This document shows positions 1 through 6,042 of a DNA stretch of 6,313 nucleotides, in pieces. This DNA comes from Candidatus Hydrogenedentota bacterium (GTDB lineage: Bacteria; Hydrogenedentota; Hydrogenedentia; Hydrogenedentiales; GCA-2746185): positions 1-6,313 of the forward strand of contig DTSJ01000485.1 of assembly GCA_012965445.1 (NCBI GenBank), written 5' to 3'. Below the pieces are notes generated by a model that saw only the letters and a list, made by a program, of their open reading frames with translations, was not told the DNA's origin and did no database searches. Position numbers and translations under genes: made by a program. Numbering within the stretch: the first letter of the stretch is position 1; every line of letters begins with the position of its first letter.

Positions 1-2148
1 CCTGACGCTCTTCTGAAGGTTTACCAATTCAGCATCGTCGAATGTATTGAGATCTGCGTATCGACCTTCCCAGTTTACAGCGTTTGATTTTTCGGGAGCG
101 AGGCGGAAGACGCGTCCAGTATCTTTGGTTCTGACGATGTCTCCACAAATGTCGGCGTCGTGCCAGTCGAGCATATACACGGCGCCGTCAGGCCCGATCT
201 CGGTGCTGAATCCGACGAACTGCGCGTTGTTCGCGAGCATGAAGTCCTCGCTGTGTGTTCCGACGAATCCGGAGCCTCTGCGTACGAGGTTGTCGGTCAG
301 GACCGCGTGTTCATGGATATTTCCCATGAACAGTTGACCGTAATATTCTTCGGGGAAGGCGTCGGAGAGATACACACGTGCGCCGCCGTGTGCCGATCGA
401 TGACGGTGATCGCCAATCGTGCGGATATCGCTGTAAGCGTTGGAATTGAAGTGGCTGCCAGCCTGGCGGTGATACAACCCGCCCTGGACGATGTGCCAGA
501 GGTGCGGAATCACGCATGCGCTTATAAGAATTTGTCCTTTGTTGTCATAATCGATGCCCCAGGGATTGCTGACTCCGTGTGCGACAACTTCGAATCGATC
601 TTTGATGGGATGATAGCGCCACACACCGCCGTTAATGTCGATGGGTTCGTTGGCATATTCGATTTTGGGCCTTCTTTTGCCTTTGATCATCTCCGATGCT
701 TCGGGGCCTTGATAGGCTGCGCTCCTGCCGGCTGGTTTGCCGACGCGCGAAGGGGTGAATACGCCTTGCAGACCGTATAACCAACCGTCGGGGCCCCAGT
801 GGAGGCTGTTGAGAATTTCGTGCATGTCCTGATTGCCCCAGCCCGTCAGGCGCACTTCGATATCCTCTACGTCGGCTTTGTCATCTCCGTCGCGATCAGG
901 GACAAACAACAAATCGGGGATTGACCCGAGCCAAAGTCCGTCGAGACCGACTGCCATCGCCGAGGGATTGATTACCCGGTCGAGAAATATCTTTTTGGTG
1001 TCGGCAACGCCGTCGTGATCGGTATCTTCGAGAATCGATATGCGGCTCTCCCCGGAAAACTCGCTGCCCTTGCCGCGTCCCGCGTAGTCTCTGTTTTCGG
1101 CGATCCAGAGTCGCCCGCGTGCGTCCCAGCAGAAGGCCATGGGCTGGGTAATCATGGGTTCGGAAGCGAAGACCTGTGCCTTGAAGCCGTCCTTCAGCGT
1201 CATAACCTCGACCGCTTTCTCTGGTGTCAAAAACTCAGCTTCGCGGCCTTCCTTTTTTGCCAGACCCCATTGCGCAGATGCCATTCCGGGTGATGTCTCG
1301 GCAAAAGCAGACCAATCGTCCGTCAGGGAAACATCGTTCAACGCGCCGGTATACACCCGCAATTGATGTTTAATAACCTGCGTCTCGCCTGCTTTGATTG
1401 TCCAGGCCCCGCGTGTATCGACCACCAGCCCCGCACCTAGTTTCTTGTCGACGCGCCAGGATTGAGGAAACCCTTTGTTTTTTGAGTAGTCGAAAATCGC
1501 GATGTGGGCGAGGTCGTCTGCCCCCTCGACTTCGATTCCAAGATCCAGCCATACCGCGCGTTGCCGTTCTGCTCGCTCGTCTGATTGACGCGCGCTGTTG
1601 AATGCTGTGCTCCACTTCGTCTGCAAAAACAGGCCGCTGTGTTCTTCTTTACCGATGGTCACGTCGGATACGGCTTTTCCGCTCCAACTCACGTCGAGAA
1701 TATACTCGCCATTGAGTTCGCGCATCGTCCAGACCTGGGTTTCGCGCAGGATCGCTTTACCTTTATCGTCGAGAAGGTCGTAGACTGTTTGCCACTTGAT
1801 GTTGAGGTCGGTGACGGTTGATTCGGGTTTGAGAATTATCGTGGATACCCGGCGCCAGTATTTGGCTCCGGCGTTGCTGAAATAGTCGCGTCCGTTGACG
1901 TCACTGAATCCCCAAAAGAGACCCGCGTCCTCCGTTAATACGCCTCGACCGTCGGGGGCTACGACAGGGTGGATGTTGGGTCGTGATTCTCTGCCGATGT
2001 TCTGCGTGAGAATCGGTTTATCCTCGCGTATCCGATAGACGGAGAGGGTCTGTGTGGATTCGTCCCGTCGGATTTGGAGGGAAGCGCCGAATGCGTCTGG
2101 AAGGACGGCAAGAGAGCAGATAAGCAGACTGAGAATTCGGTATTTCAT
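1..2148 (-). CDS. Exported DUF6807 (PmoA-like) / PVC-type membrane-bound dehydrogenase fusion, C-terminus cut by window edge
   Basis: The frame is open for 716 codons from the ATG at 2148 to the left edge. The start is set by AAGGAG six bases upstream and by a signal peptide (residues 1 to about 22: basic MKYR, hydrophobic stretch, cleavage near AFGA). Residues 24-290 resemble DUF6807, the so-called PmoA family, with RPNIHPVVAPDG and WGFSDVNGRDYF. Residues 315-690 resemble the beta-propeller of PVC-type putative membrane-bound dehydrogenases (TIGR02604): DGFKAQVFASEP, GRLWIAENRDY, SLHWGPDGWLYG, NPWGIDYD, GSGFVGTHSEDFMLAN and GPDGAVYMLDWHD. Two Asp-rich loops (D375-D383 and D418-D426) look calcium binding. 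Relatives usually continue into HEAT-like repeats and a CxxCH haem domain, which would lie outside the window. The likely role is periplasmic oxidation of a sugar or similar substrate; the substrate is unknown. The gene lies 20 bases behind the Gfo/Idh/MocA gene. The DUF6807 part seems to lack a His-rich segment. Family is confident, function is not. Confidence 0.9.
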   Translation of the reverse strand, partial: MKYRILSLLICSLAVLPDAFGASLQIRRDESTQTLSVYRIREDKPILTQNIGRESRPNIHPVVAPDGRGVLTEDAGLFWGFSDVNGRDYFSNAGAKYWRRVSTIILKPESTVTDLNIKWQTVYDLLDDKGKAILRETQVWTMRELNGEYILDVSWSGKAVSDVTIGKEEHSGLFLQTKWSTAFNSARQSDERAERQRAVWLDLGIEVEGADDLAHIAIFDYSKNKGFPQSWRVDKKLGAGLVVDTRGAWTIKAGETQVIKHQLRVYTGALNDVSLTDDWSAFAETSPGMASAQWGLAKKEGREAEFLTPEKAVEVMTLKDGFKAQVFASEPMITQPMAFCWDARGRLWIAENRDYAGRGKGSEFSGESRISILEDTDHDGVADTKKIFLDRVINPSAMAVGLDGLWLGSIPDLLFVPDRDGDDKADVEDIEVRLTGWGNQDMHEILNSLHWGPDGWLYGLQGVFTPSRVGKPAGRSAAYQGPEASEMIKGKRRPKIEYANEPIDINGGVWRYHPIKDRFEVVAHGVSNPWGIDYDNKGQILISACVIPHLWHIVQGGLYHRQAGSHFNSNAYSDIRTIGDHRHRSAHGGARVYLSDAFPEEYYGQLFMGNIHEHAVLTDNLVRRGSGFVGTHSEDFMLANNAQFVGFSTEIGPDGAVYMLDWHDADICGDIVRTKDTGRVFRLAPEKSNAVNWEGRYADLNTFDDAELVNLQKSVR

Positions 2149-2154
2149 TTGTTT

Positions 2155-2160
2155 CTCCTT
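2155..2160 (-). promoter_or_regulatory. Ribosome binding site of the DUF6807-dehydrogenase gene
   Basis: On the minus strand AAGGAG ends six bases before the ATG at 2148. It sits in the 20-base gap after the upstream stop codon, which fits translation from a shared transcript and fixes the start at the signal peptide. Confidence 0.8.
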
Positions 2161-2168
2161 GGATTGCT

Positions 2169-3293
2169 CTATGACTTTGCGAGCGTGAAATCCGGCAGGG
2201 GTACGATTTCGCCGCCCTTCAACGCGGACTCGTGCGCACAGATGCCTACGCAGGTCCAGTTGGCGCTCGTGACGGCGTTTGGCCACGGGTCGCGATCTTC
2301 GATCAGCGCGCTCACAAATTCATGCACGAGATGCGGATGTGAACCTCCGTGGCCTCCGCCTTGGAGAAATGACAAGTGGTCGGCATCGTGAATTTCCTGT
2401 GGCAACGTAAATTTCTGAATTGCTTCGGGTAAGAGGTGCGCGTAGTCAGTCACCTTGATCGTTTCTGGAATCTCAGGTTCGGGTTTCTTGGCCGTGTGAA
2501 TCACATGCGGCTCGTTTTCGACCAGTGTCCATTCGAAACTTTTCTTAGTGCCATACACATCAAAGCTCTCGCGGTACTGACGAGCGACATCGTAAAGGCA
2601 CCGCCAGATATGGGCAGTCAGGTCCGTGTCCTTAATGTTGATATGACAGGATTCAACTGCGAAGGAATTGCCTGATTTCTCGGCGATGTCGTCACGAACC
2701 GTGCCTGATCCGAAACAGCTGACCGACTCTGCCAGACCATCGACGAGCCCCAGGCAGGGAGAGACTACGTGGGTCGCGTAGTGCATGGGGATCATGCGCT
2801 CCCAATAGTCCGGCCATCCGTCCATGTCTTGCGGATGGGACGCAGCCAGGTGTTGAATCTTGCCCAATTCTCCCTTGTCATACATTTCCTTGATGAACAG
2901 AAACTCGCGGCTGTAGACAACTGTTTCAGCCATCATGTATTTCAGACCGGTTTCGTTGACCTTTTCGACGATTTGTCGGCATTCATCGACTGTCGTCGCC
3001 ATCGGGACGGTACACATTACGTGTTTACCCGCATCGAGTGCAGCAAGGGACATCCAGCCGTGATCGGGAATGGGACTGTTTATGTGCACATAGTCTACAT
3101 CGGGATCAGCCAATACGTCTTCGTAGCTGGTGTATCGCCGATCAATTCCGAAGCGATCACCGACCTTGTTCAATTCGGCTTCGTCCCGTCGACATATTGC
3201 ATGCACATTGACATTCGGATGCTGTTGGTAGATAGGAATGAACTCTGCGCCGAATCCGAGTCCGATCATTGCGACGTTCATACTGGTGTTCAT
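2169..3293 (-). CDS. Gfo/Idh/MocA family oxidoreductase
   Basis: A 374-residue protein, normal size for the family, probably cytoplasmic since no signal peptide is seen. An N-terminal Rossmann domain (MIGLGFGAEF, G11-x-G13) should bind NAD(P). It is followed by the typical segments DPDVDYVHINSPIPDHG and LDAGKHVMCTVPMATT, then a C-terminal alpha/beta domain containing MHYATHVVSPCLG (H171, H175), YRESFDVYGTKKSFEW, HGGSHPHLVHEF and NWTCVGICAHESALKGG. The frame is open further upstream, to 3341, but the ATG at 3293 is preferred: AAGGA lies six bases before it and the Rossmann strand begins right after. The usual EKP motif reads TVP (T95-V96-P97), so the lysine normally credited with catalysis is absent; from memory this occurs in a subfamily common in Planctomycetota-like genomes. 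It probably oxidises or reduces a sugar or cyclitol, or acts on the same compound as the cotranscribed dehydrogenase. Substrate unknown. Confidence 0.93.
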   Translation of the reverse strand: MNTSMNVAMIGLGFGAEFIPIYQQHPNVNVHAICRRDEAELNKVGDRFGIDRRYTSYEDVLADPDVDYVHINSPIPDHGWMSLAALDAGKHVMCTVPMATTVDECRQIVEKVNETGLKYMMAETVVYSREFLFIKEMYDKGELGKIQHLAASHPQDMDGWPDYWERMIPMHYATHVVSPCLGLVDGLAESVSCFGSGTVRDDIAEKSGNSFAVESCHINIKDTDLTAHIWRCLYDVARQYRESFDVYGTKKSFEWTLVENEPHVIHTAKKPEPEIPETIKVTDYAHLLPEAIQKFTLPQEIHDADHLSFLQGGGHGGSHPHLVHEFVSALIEDRDPWPNAVTSANWTCVGICAHESALKGGEIVPLPDFTLAKS

Positions 3294-3299
3294 CCTTTG

Positions 3300-3304
3300 T
3301 CCTT
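3300..3304 (-). promoter_or_regulatory. Ribosome binding site deciding the oxidoreductase start
   Basis: On the minus strand AAGGA lies six bases before the ATG at 3293. It supports this start over the upstream in-frame start near 3341, whose 16 extra residues do not look like any part of the family fold. Confidence 0.7.
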
Positions 3305-3438
3305 TTTTGAAGAGTGGGTATAAAAGAAACGGGACCGCCATGCTTTCGCAATGTCGGAATGCAGCGGGTGTTTATCCCCTGTGAGTTAACCAGAAAGTCG
3401 ATGTTGGTTTCAAGGAGGCAAGGACTCAATCCTAATAT

Positions 3439-3455
3439 AATCGATCAGCTCGATT
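3439..3455. promoter_or_regulatory. Short inverted repeat, possible operator
   Basis: AATCGA and TCGATT form a perfect 6-bp dyad around a 5-base centre. The right arm overlaps the first two bases of the candidate -35 hexamer of the Rid-gene promoter, and the site lies between divergent genes, where a regulator could act on both. Dyads this short arise often by chance and no regulator gene is visible nearby, so this is only a candidate. Confidence 0.25.
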
Positions 3456-3482
3456 GACCTTTTCGTACGCACGTGCTATTTT
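3454..3482 (+). promoter_or_regulatory. Candidate sigma-70 type promoter for the Rid-family/YaiI genes
   Basis: TTGACC (five of six matches to the -35 consensus), a 17-base spacer, then TATTTT (four of six to the -10 consensus). Transcription would start near 3489, giving a leader of about 45 bases before the ATG at 3533. The spacing is ideal but the -10 match is only fair. Confidence 0.45.
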
Positions 3483-3520
3483 CGTATTCAGCTATGCTCG
3501 AACAACCGAGAATCATCATC

Positions 3521-3525
3521 GGAGG
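3521..3525 (+). promoter_or_regulatory. Ribosome binding site deciding the Rid-family start
   Basis: GGAGG lies seven bases before the ATG at 3533. This favours the 133-residue product over a 153-residue version starting at 3473, which would place the start inside the candidate promoter and add a non-homologous leader. Confidence 0.8.
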
Positions 3526-3532
3526 TCATGGA

Positions 3533-3934
3533 ATGCCAGAAAAAAATCATATTCTGCCCGAAGGTATGTTTGATTCGTCCCATTACGGCTACACTCAGGT
3601 CGTCACTTCATCGCCGGGAACGCTTATTTTTATTTCAGGTCAGGTTGCGTGGGACGAAGAAGGGAACGTCGTCGGCGATGATGTGTCTACGCAAGCCAAG
3701 CAGGCGCTTAACAATCTTGCAAAGGCCCTCGATGCAGCAGGTGCTACTCCGGCGGACCTCACGAGTATTCGCGTGTACATTCCCAATTATGAACTCGATC
3801 ATGCTTTGCAGCTCGGGCCTGTCCTGAGCGATTTTCTAGAAGGTGCCAATCCTCCGGCGCAGACGCTCTTGGGAGTGCAATCGCTGGCCATGCACGATCT
3901 GCTGATCGAAATCGAGGCCATGGCTGTTGTCTGA
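3533..3934 (+). CDS. Rid family protein (YjgF/YER057c/UK114 fold) lacking the RidA catalytic arginine
   Basis: A 133-residue protein, typical size for this trimeric fold, with no signal peptide. Recognisable family segments are YTQVVTS near residue 20, LIFISGQVAWDEEGNVVG (33-48), TQAKQALNNLAKALDAAGAT (53-72), ADLTSIRVYIPN (74-85) and the C-terminal LLIEIEAMAVV with E126. RidA proteins hydrolyse reactive enamines and imines formed by PLP enzymes and need an arginine (Arg105 in the E. coli protein) in the PAR segment. Here the segment is P108-A109-Q110, so the arginine is glutamine. Rid subfamilies 4 to 7 are described as lacking this arginine and their activities are largely undefined; this protein fits that group better than true RidA, so no gene symbol is given. 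The YaiI-family gene follows 51 bases later on the same strand, probably cotranscribed. Family assignment is secure, enzymatic role is not. Confidence 0.93.
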   Translation: MPEKNHILPEGMFDSSHYGYTQVVTSSPGTLIFISGQVAWDEEGNVVGDDVSTQAKQALNNLAKALDAAGATPADLTSIRVYIPNYELDHALQLGPVLSDFLEGANPPAQTLLGVQSLAMHDLLIEIEAMAVV

Positions 3935-3985
3935 TCTCCGCGAATCTACCAGCATTCATGGCGCAACATAGGAAAGCAATTTGAG

Positions 3986-4438
3986 ATGACTCATATCTAT
4001 GTGGATGCCGATGCTTGTCCCGTGAAGGATGAGATTTATCGCGTGGCAAAGCGGTATGAAGTTCCCGTAACTCTTGTCGCGAATTCGTGGATGCGGATAC
4101 CGGATGACGCGAGCGTGGAACTTGAAGTGGTGGGCGACGGGTTTGACGCGGCTGATGACTGGATTGTTGAAAGGGTCAGCGCGAATGAAATCGTCATCAC
4201 CACCGATATCCCGTTGGCAGCGCTGTGTTTGGAAAAGGGCGCGCACGTTTTGGGGCCGAAAGGACGTGTGTTTACCGAGGAGTCCATCGGGGACGCGCTT
4301 GCCAATCGGGAGGTATCGTCGCAGCTCAGAGAGCATGGCTTGACAAGTGGTGGTCCTGCCCCGTTTGGAAAGAAGGATCGGTCTCGTTTTCTGCAGCGAC
4401 TCGATGATGCGATTAACGCGTGTCGCAACGCGCGTTAG
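3986..4438 (+). CDS. YaiI/YqxD family protein (UPF0178, DUF188)
   Basis: At 150 residues it is close to E. coli YaiI (about 152). The family hallmark opens the protein: IYVDADACPVKDEIYRVA with D7, D9 and C11-P12. It continues with VPVTLVANSWMRIP (26-39), GFDAADDWIV (52-61), NEIVITTDIPLAALCLEKGA (67-86) with D74, LGPKGR (89-94) and the conserved tail TSGGPAPFGKKDRSRFLQRLD (120-140). The acidic cluster and fold resemble PIN-like nucleases, suggesting metal-dependent action on nucleic acid, but no function is established for the family. It starts 51 bases after the Rid-family stop; an AGGAAA-like site about ten bases before the ATG is a modest ribosome binding site. The last codons form part of a hairpin at 4414-4437. 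Confidence 0.96.
   Translation: MTHIYVDADACPVKDEIYRVAKRYEVPVTLVANSWMRIPDDASVELEVVGDGFDAADDWIVERVSANEIVITTDIPLAALCLEKGAHVLGPKGRVFTEESIGDALANREVSSQLREHGLTSGGPAPFGKKDRSRFLQRLDDAINACRNAR
4414..4437 (+). terminator. Hairpin overlapping the stop codon of the YaiI-family gene
   Basis: A 10-bp stem (left arm 4414-4423, right arm 4428-4437, one G-U wobble) closes on a CGCA tetraloop and covers all but the last base of the TAG stop. It is strong enough to fold in the transcript, but no run of T follows, so it is not a classical intrinsic terminator. It may mark the 3' end of the Rid/YaiI transcript, stabilise that end, or simply reflect coding sequence. Confidence 0.35.
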
Positions 4439-4439
4439 C

Positions 4440-4468
4440 TTGAGACGATAGACCAGGAATCAGATTAT
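4440..4468 (+). promoter_or_regulatory. Candidate promoter for the serine hydrolase gene
   Basis: TTGAGA (five of six to -35), a 17-base spacer and GATTAT (four of six to -10). The start would be near 4475, giving a leader of about 95 bases. Its place directly after the YaiI-family stop and hairpin suits a separate transcription unit. Read-through from upstream cannot be excluded. Confidence 0.35.
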
Positions 4469-4491
4469 TGCGCCTACATGAGATCGGAGGA

Positions 4492-4521
4492 ATGATGTTC
4501 TTGTATTCTTGTGCCGAATGA
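4492..4521 (+). CDS. Possible 9-codon leader ORF upstream of the serine hydrolase
   Basis: ATG ATG begins a nine-codon frame (MMFLYSCAE, stop at 4519-4521) just after a strong GGAGG at 4486-4490. Spacing is short: one base to the first ATG and four to the second. It ends 49 bases before the hydrolase start. It could tune translation of the next gene, or the GGAGG-ATG pair may be chance. There is no sign of attenuator-type codon runs. Confidence 0.15.
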   Translation: MMFLYSCAE

Positions 4522-4558
4522 GCCACAATCAACCGTTGTTCAATTTGGTCAATTTCCT

Positions 4559-4562
4559 GGAG
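4559..4562 (+). promoter_or_regulatory. Ribosome binding site deciding the serine hydrolase start
   Basis: GGAG lies eight bases before the ATG at 4571, which opens directly into a signal peptide. A GTG at 4511 in the same frame would add 20 residues ahead of that signal peptide and has no suitably placed ribosome binding site. Confidence 0.7.
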
Positions 4563-4570
4563 AAAATACG

Positions 4571-5848
4571 ATGAGAACACTCACACTCGCATTCATGCTG
4601 ACGGGTCTGCTTTCAACAGCTGCCTGGGCGGGAACGGACGAGCAGACCGGCGTACCCACGGCTCAGCCAGAGAAGGTCGGGATGTCATCAGATCGTCTGG
4701 AGCGGTTGAGTTCTGTCATGCAAGGGTATATCGACGACAACCTACTGGCTGGTACGGTCACGCTCGTTGCGCGCAAAGGGAAGGTCGTGCATTTCGAAGC
4801 GCAGGGATTTCGCGACATTGAGGCGAATGACCCTATGGGCAAGGACTCCATATTCGTGATGATGTCGATGACCAAACCTATCGTCTCGGTAGCACTTATG
4901 ATGCTCTACGAAGAAGGGCATTTCTTGCTGGATGACCCAATCACGAACTGGATTCCCGAACTTGGAGGGAAAAAGGTTCTCAATGGAGTTGAGTCCAGGG
5001 TTTCGGCGGAGAGACCCGTCACGATTCGCCACGTTCTAACACACACCTCCGGCCTCGACCCTAATCGCGACCAACTGTCTGACGATGAACGCGCATATCT
5101 GCGCCGCGAGGCTACGGTCGAGAAGACTCTGCTGAAACGGGCAACGCTTCCACTGAATTTTCAGCCGGGAGAACGGTGGCAATACGGTAGTTCGACGGAT
5201 TATGTCGCGCTGTTGGTAGAACGCATATCCGGCGAAAGTATGGACGATTACCTCAGAGAACGAATTTTTGAACCCCTTGGGATGTTGGACACGCACTACA
5301 ATGTTCCCGAATCCAAAGTGGATCGGGTCGCGGCAGTTTATCGTCCGTCGGAAGCCGACAAAACGATTGAGCTGGCCTATGCACCTTCCTACAGGGAGCC
5401 TACGACGTATTTTCCCGGTACCTACGGCTTGTCATCGACTGCAGCGGACTATTTCAAGTTTCAGCAGATGGTGCTCAATGGAGGCGAGCTCAACGGCGTA
5501 CGGCTGTTGAGTCCCAAGACTGTGAATCTGATGATCACGAACCACACAGGCGATAGATCGATATATATCCGTGGACCCGGATACGGATTTGGACTTGGCT
5601 ACAGCGTATTGCGCGATCCTGGACTCGCCAAGGAGCCGCTCACGCCGGGCAGCTTTAGCTGGGGCGGTGCCTGGGGTACAATTTTCTGGGTCGATCCTGC
5701 CGAAGAAATGATCGGAATCATGTTGACGCAGATCACGTCGTATCGGCATCTCACGGTACGACAGAAGCTCGCTGTCATGGCGACTCAGGCAATTATCGAG
5801 AGCTATTCTTCGGAATCGCCGCCAGTTATGGGGTATGAGAAGCGGTAA
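4571..5848 (+). CDS. Secreted serine hydrolase, class C beta-lactamase / family VIII esterase fold
   Basis: A 425-residue protein. Residues 1-20 form a signal peptide (MRTLTLAF, hydrophobic core, cleavage after AWA), so the enzyme should act in the periplasm or outside the cell. The catalytic SxxK motif is S99-M-T-K102, where S99 is the nucleophile and K102 the base. The Y-x-S/N motif is Y205-G-S207, within QYGSSTDYVALLVE. Also typical are HVLTHTSGL (154-162) and FEPLGMLDTHYNVP. The third lactamase motif, KTG or HTG, is replaced by W364-G365-G366 in SWGGAWGTIFWVDP, as in EstB-like family VIII carboxylesterases. This favours an ester or amide hydrolase rather than antibiotic resistance. No transmembrane helix or lipobox is seen beyond the signal peptide. 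It is probably monocistronic. Fold and catalytic residues are secure; the substrate cannot be predicted. Confidence 0.94.
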   Translation: MRTLTLAFMLTGLLSTAAWAGTDEQTGVPTAQPEKVGMSSDRLERLSSVMQGYIDDNLLAGTVTLVARKGKVVHFEAQGFRDIEANDPMGKDSIFVMMSMTKPIVSVALMMLYEEGHFLLDDPITNWIPELGGKKVLNGVESRVSAERPVTIRHVLTHTSGLDPNRDQLSDDERAYLRREATVEKTLLKRATLPLNFQPGERWQYGSSTDYVALLVERISGESMDDYLRERIFEPLGMLDTHYNVPESKVDRVAAVYRPSEADKTIELAYAPSYREPTTYFPGTYGLSSTAADYFKFQQMVLNGGELNGVRLLSPKTVNLMITNHTGDRSIYIRGPGYGFGLGYSVLRDPGLAKEPLTPGSFSWGGAWGTIFWVDPAEEMIGIMLTQITSYRHLTVRQKLAVMATQAIIESYSSESPPVMGYEKR

Positions 5849-5883
5849 ACCCGTCTATCTGCGAATCTTATTCGTCCCTGGTG

Positions 5884-5903
5884 CCGGGGGTTTAAACCCC
5901 CGG
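5884..5903. terminator. Perfect 20-bp palindrome, candidate bidirectional terminator or dispersed repeat
   Basis: The half-site CCGGGGGTTT is followed at once by its exact reverse complement. In RNA it would fold as a 7-bp G/C stem with a TTTAAA loop, 35 bases after the hydrolase stop. No T-run follows on the plus strand, so termination would not be classical. It could equally be a repeated palindromic element of the genome. The flanking bases do not extend the symmetry. Confidence 0.5.
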
Positions 5904-5925
5904 ATCAGACGACCCTGAACAACAC

Positions 5926-5950
5926 CATCTGTGTTCATCCGTGTTCATCT
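5926..5950. repeat. Decamer tandem repeat CATCYGTGTT, 2.5 copies
   Basis: CATCTGTGTT, CATCCGTGTT and CATCT follow each other with period ten and one C/T change. The next bases (CTGCTTAATT and GTGTGGTTAATT) look like diverged parts of the same kind of sequence. From memory, similar strings with GTGTTCATC units recur between genes in several environmental bacterial phyla. This cannot be tested within the window. Confidence 0.5.
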
Positions 5951-6025
5951 CTGCTTAATTCTCGTGTGGTTAATTCCCCAGTGCTTATTTCCGCTTCCCA
6001 CTGCAACAGACGTGTTTATATATAG

Positions 6026-6042
6026 GGGGTCTTTACGACCCC
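6026..6042. terminator. Small hairpin containing the stop codon of the right-edge minus-strand frame
   Basis: GGGGTC and GACCCC form a perfect 6-bp stem around a 5-base loop. The TAA of the minus-strand frame (6035-6033) lies in that loop. On the minus strand the hairpin is followed by CTATATATAAA, AT-rich but not a T-run. It could be a weak terminator, or part of the repeat-like block to its left. Confidence 0.35.

Larger units (their letters stand above)
3294..3532. other. Divergent intergenic region between the oxidoreductase and the Rid-family gene
   Basis: This 239-base stretch separates two divergently transcribed genes, so it should carry promoters for both. A plus-strand promoter (3454-3482) and a small dyad (3439-3455) can be picked out. 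I looked for a minus-strand promoter for the oxidoreductase operon and found no pair of hexamers with acceptable match and spacing. The short frames crossing the region are upstream extensions of the flanking genes, not separate genes. Confidence 0.6.
5849..6032. other. Intergenic region between convergent genes, no coding potential seen
   Basis: No reading frame here has a start and a family-like translation. The stretch holds a 20-bp palindrome, a decamer tandem repeat and, at its right end, the left part of a small hairpin. The simple-repeat character of 5926-5980 looks like dispersed intergenic repeat rather than a decayed gene. Confidence 0.6.

Noticed and set aside
160..780. A 206-codon plus-strand reading frame opposite the left-edge dehydrogenase
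   Set aside because: It is antisense to the clearly conserved minus-strand propeller domain, its translation has no recognisable domain, and it starts without a good ribosome binding site.
2769..3323. A 184-codon plus-strand reading frame opposite the oxidoreductase
   Set aside because: It mirrors the codons of the conserved Rossmann domain on the other strand and its product has no family features.
3294..3341. N-terminal extension of the oxidoreductase to an upstream in-frame start
   Set aside because: The extension precedes the Rossmann strand, crosses the ribosome binding site of the better start and looks unlike the family.
3388..3409. AACCA...TGGTT inverted repeat in the divergent intergenic region
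   Set aside because: Only five bases per arm with a 12-base gap; expected by chance.
4036..4428. A 130-codon minus-strand reading frame opposite the YaiI-family gene
   Set aside because: The plus-strand translation matches YaiI/YqxD along its full length; the opposite frame is a shadow.
4511..4570. N-terminal extension of the serine hydrolase from a GTG
   Set aside because: It would put 20 polar residues ahead of a clean signal peptide and lacks a ribosome binding site at proper spacing.
5926..5950. Possible start of a CRISPR array
   Set aside because: The repeat unit is ten bases and directly tandem, without spacers, and no cas gene is present.
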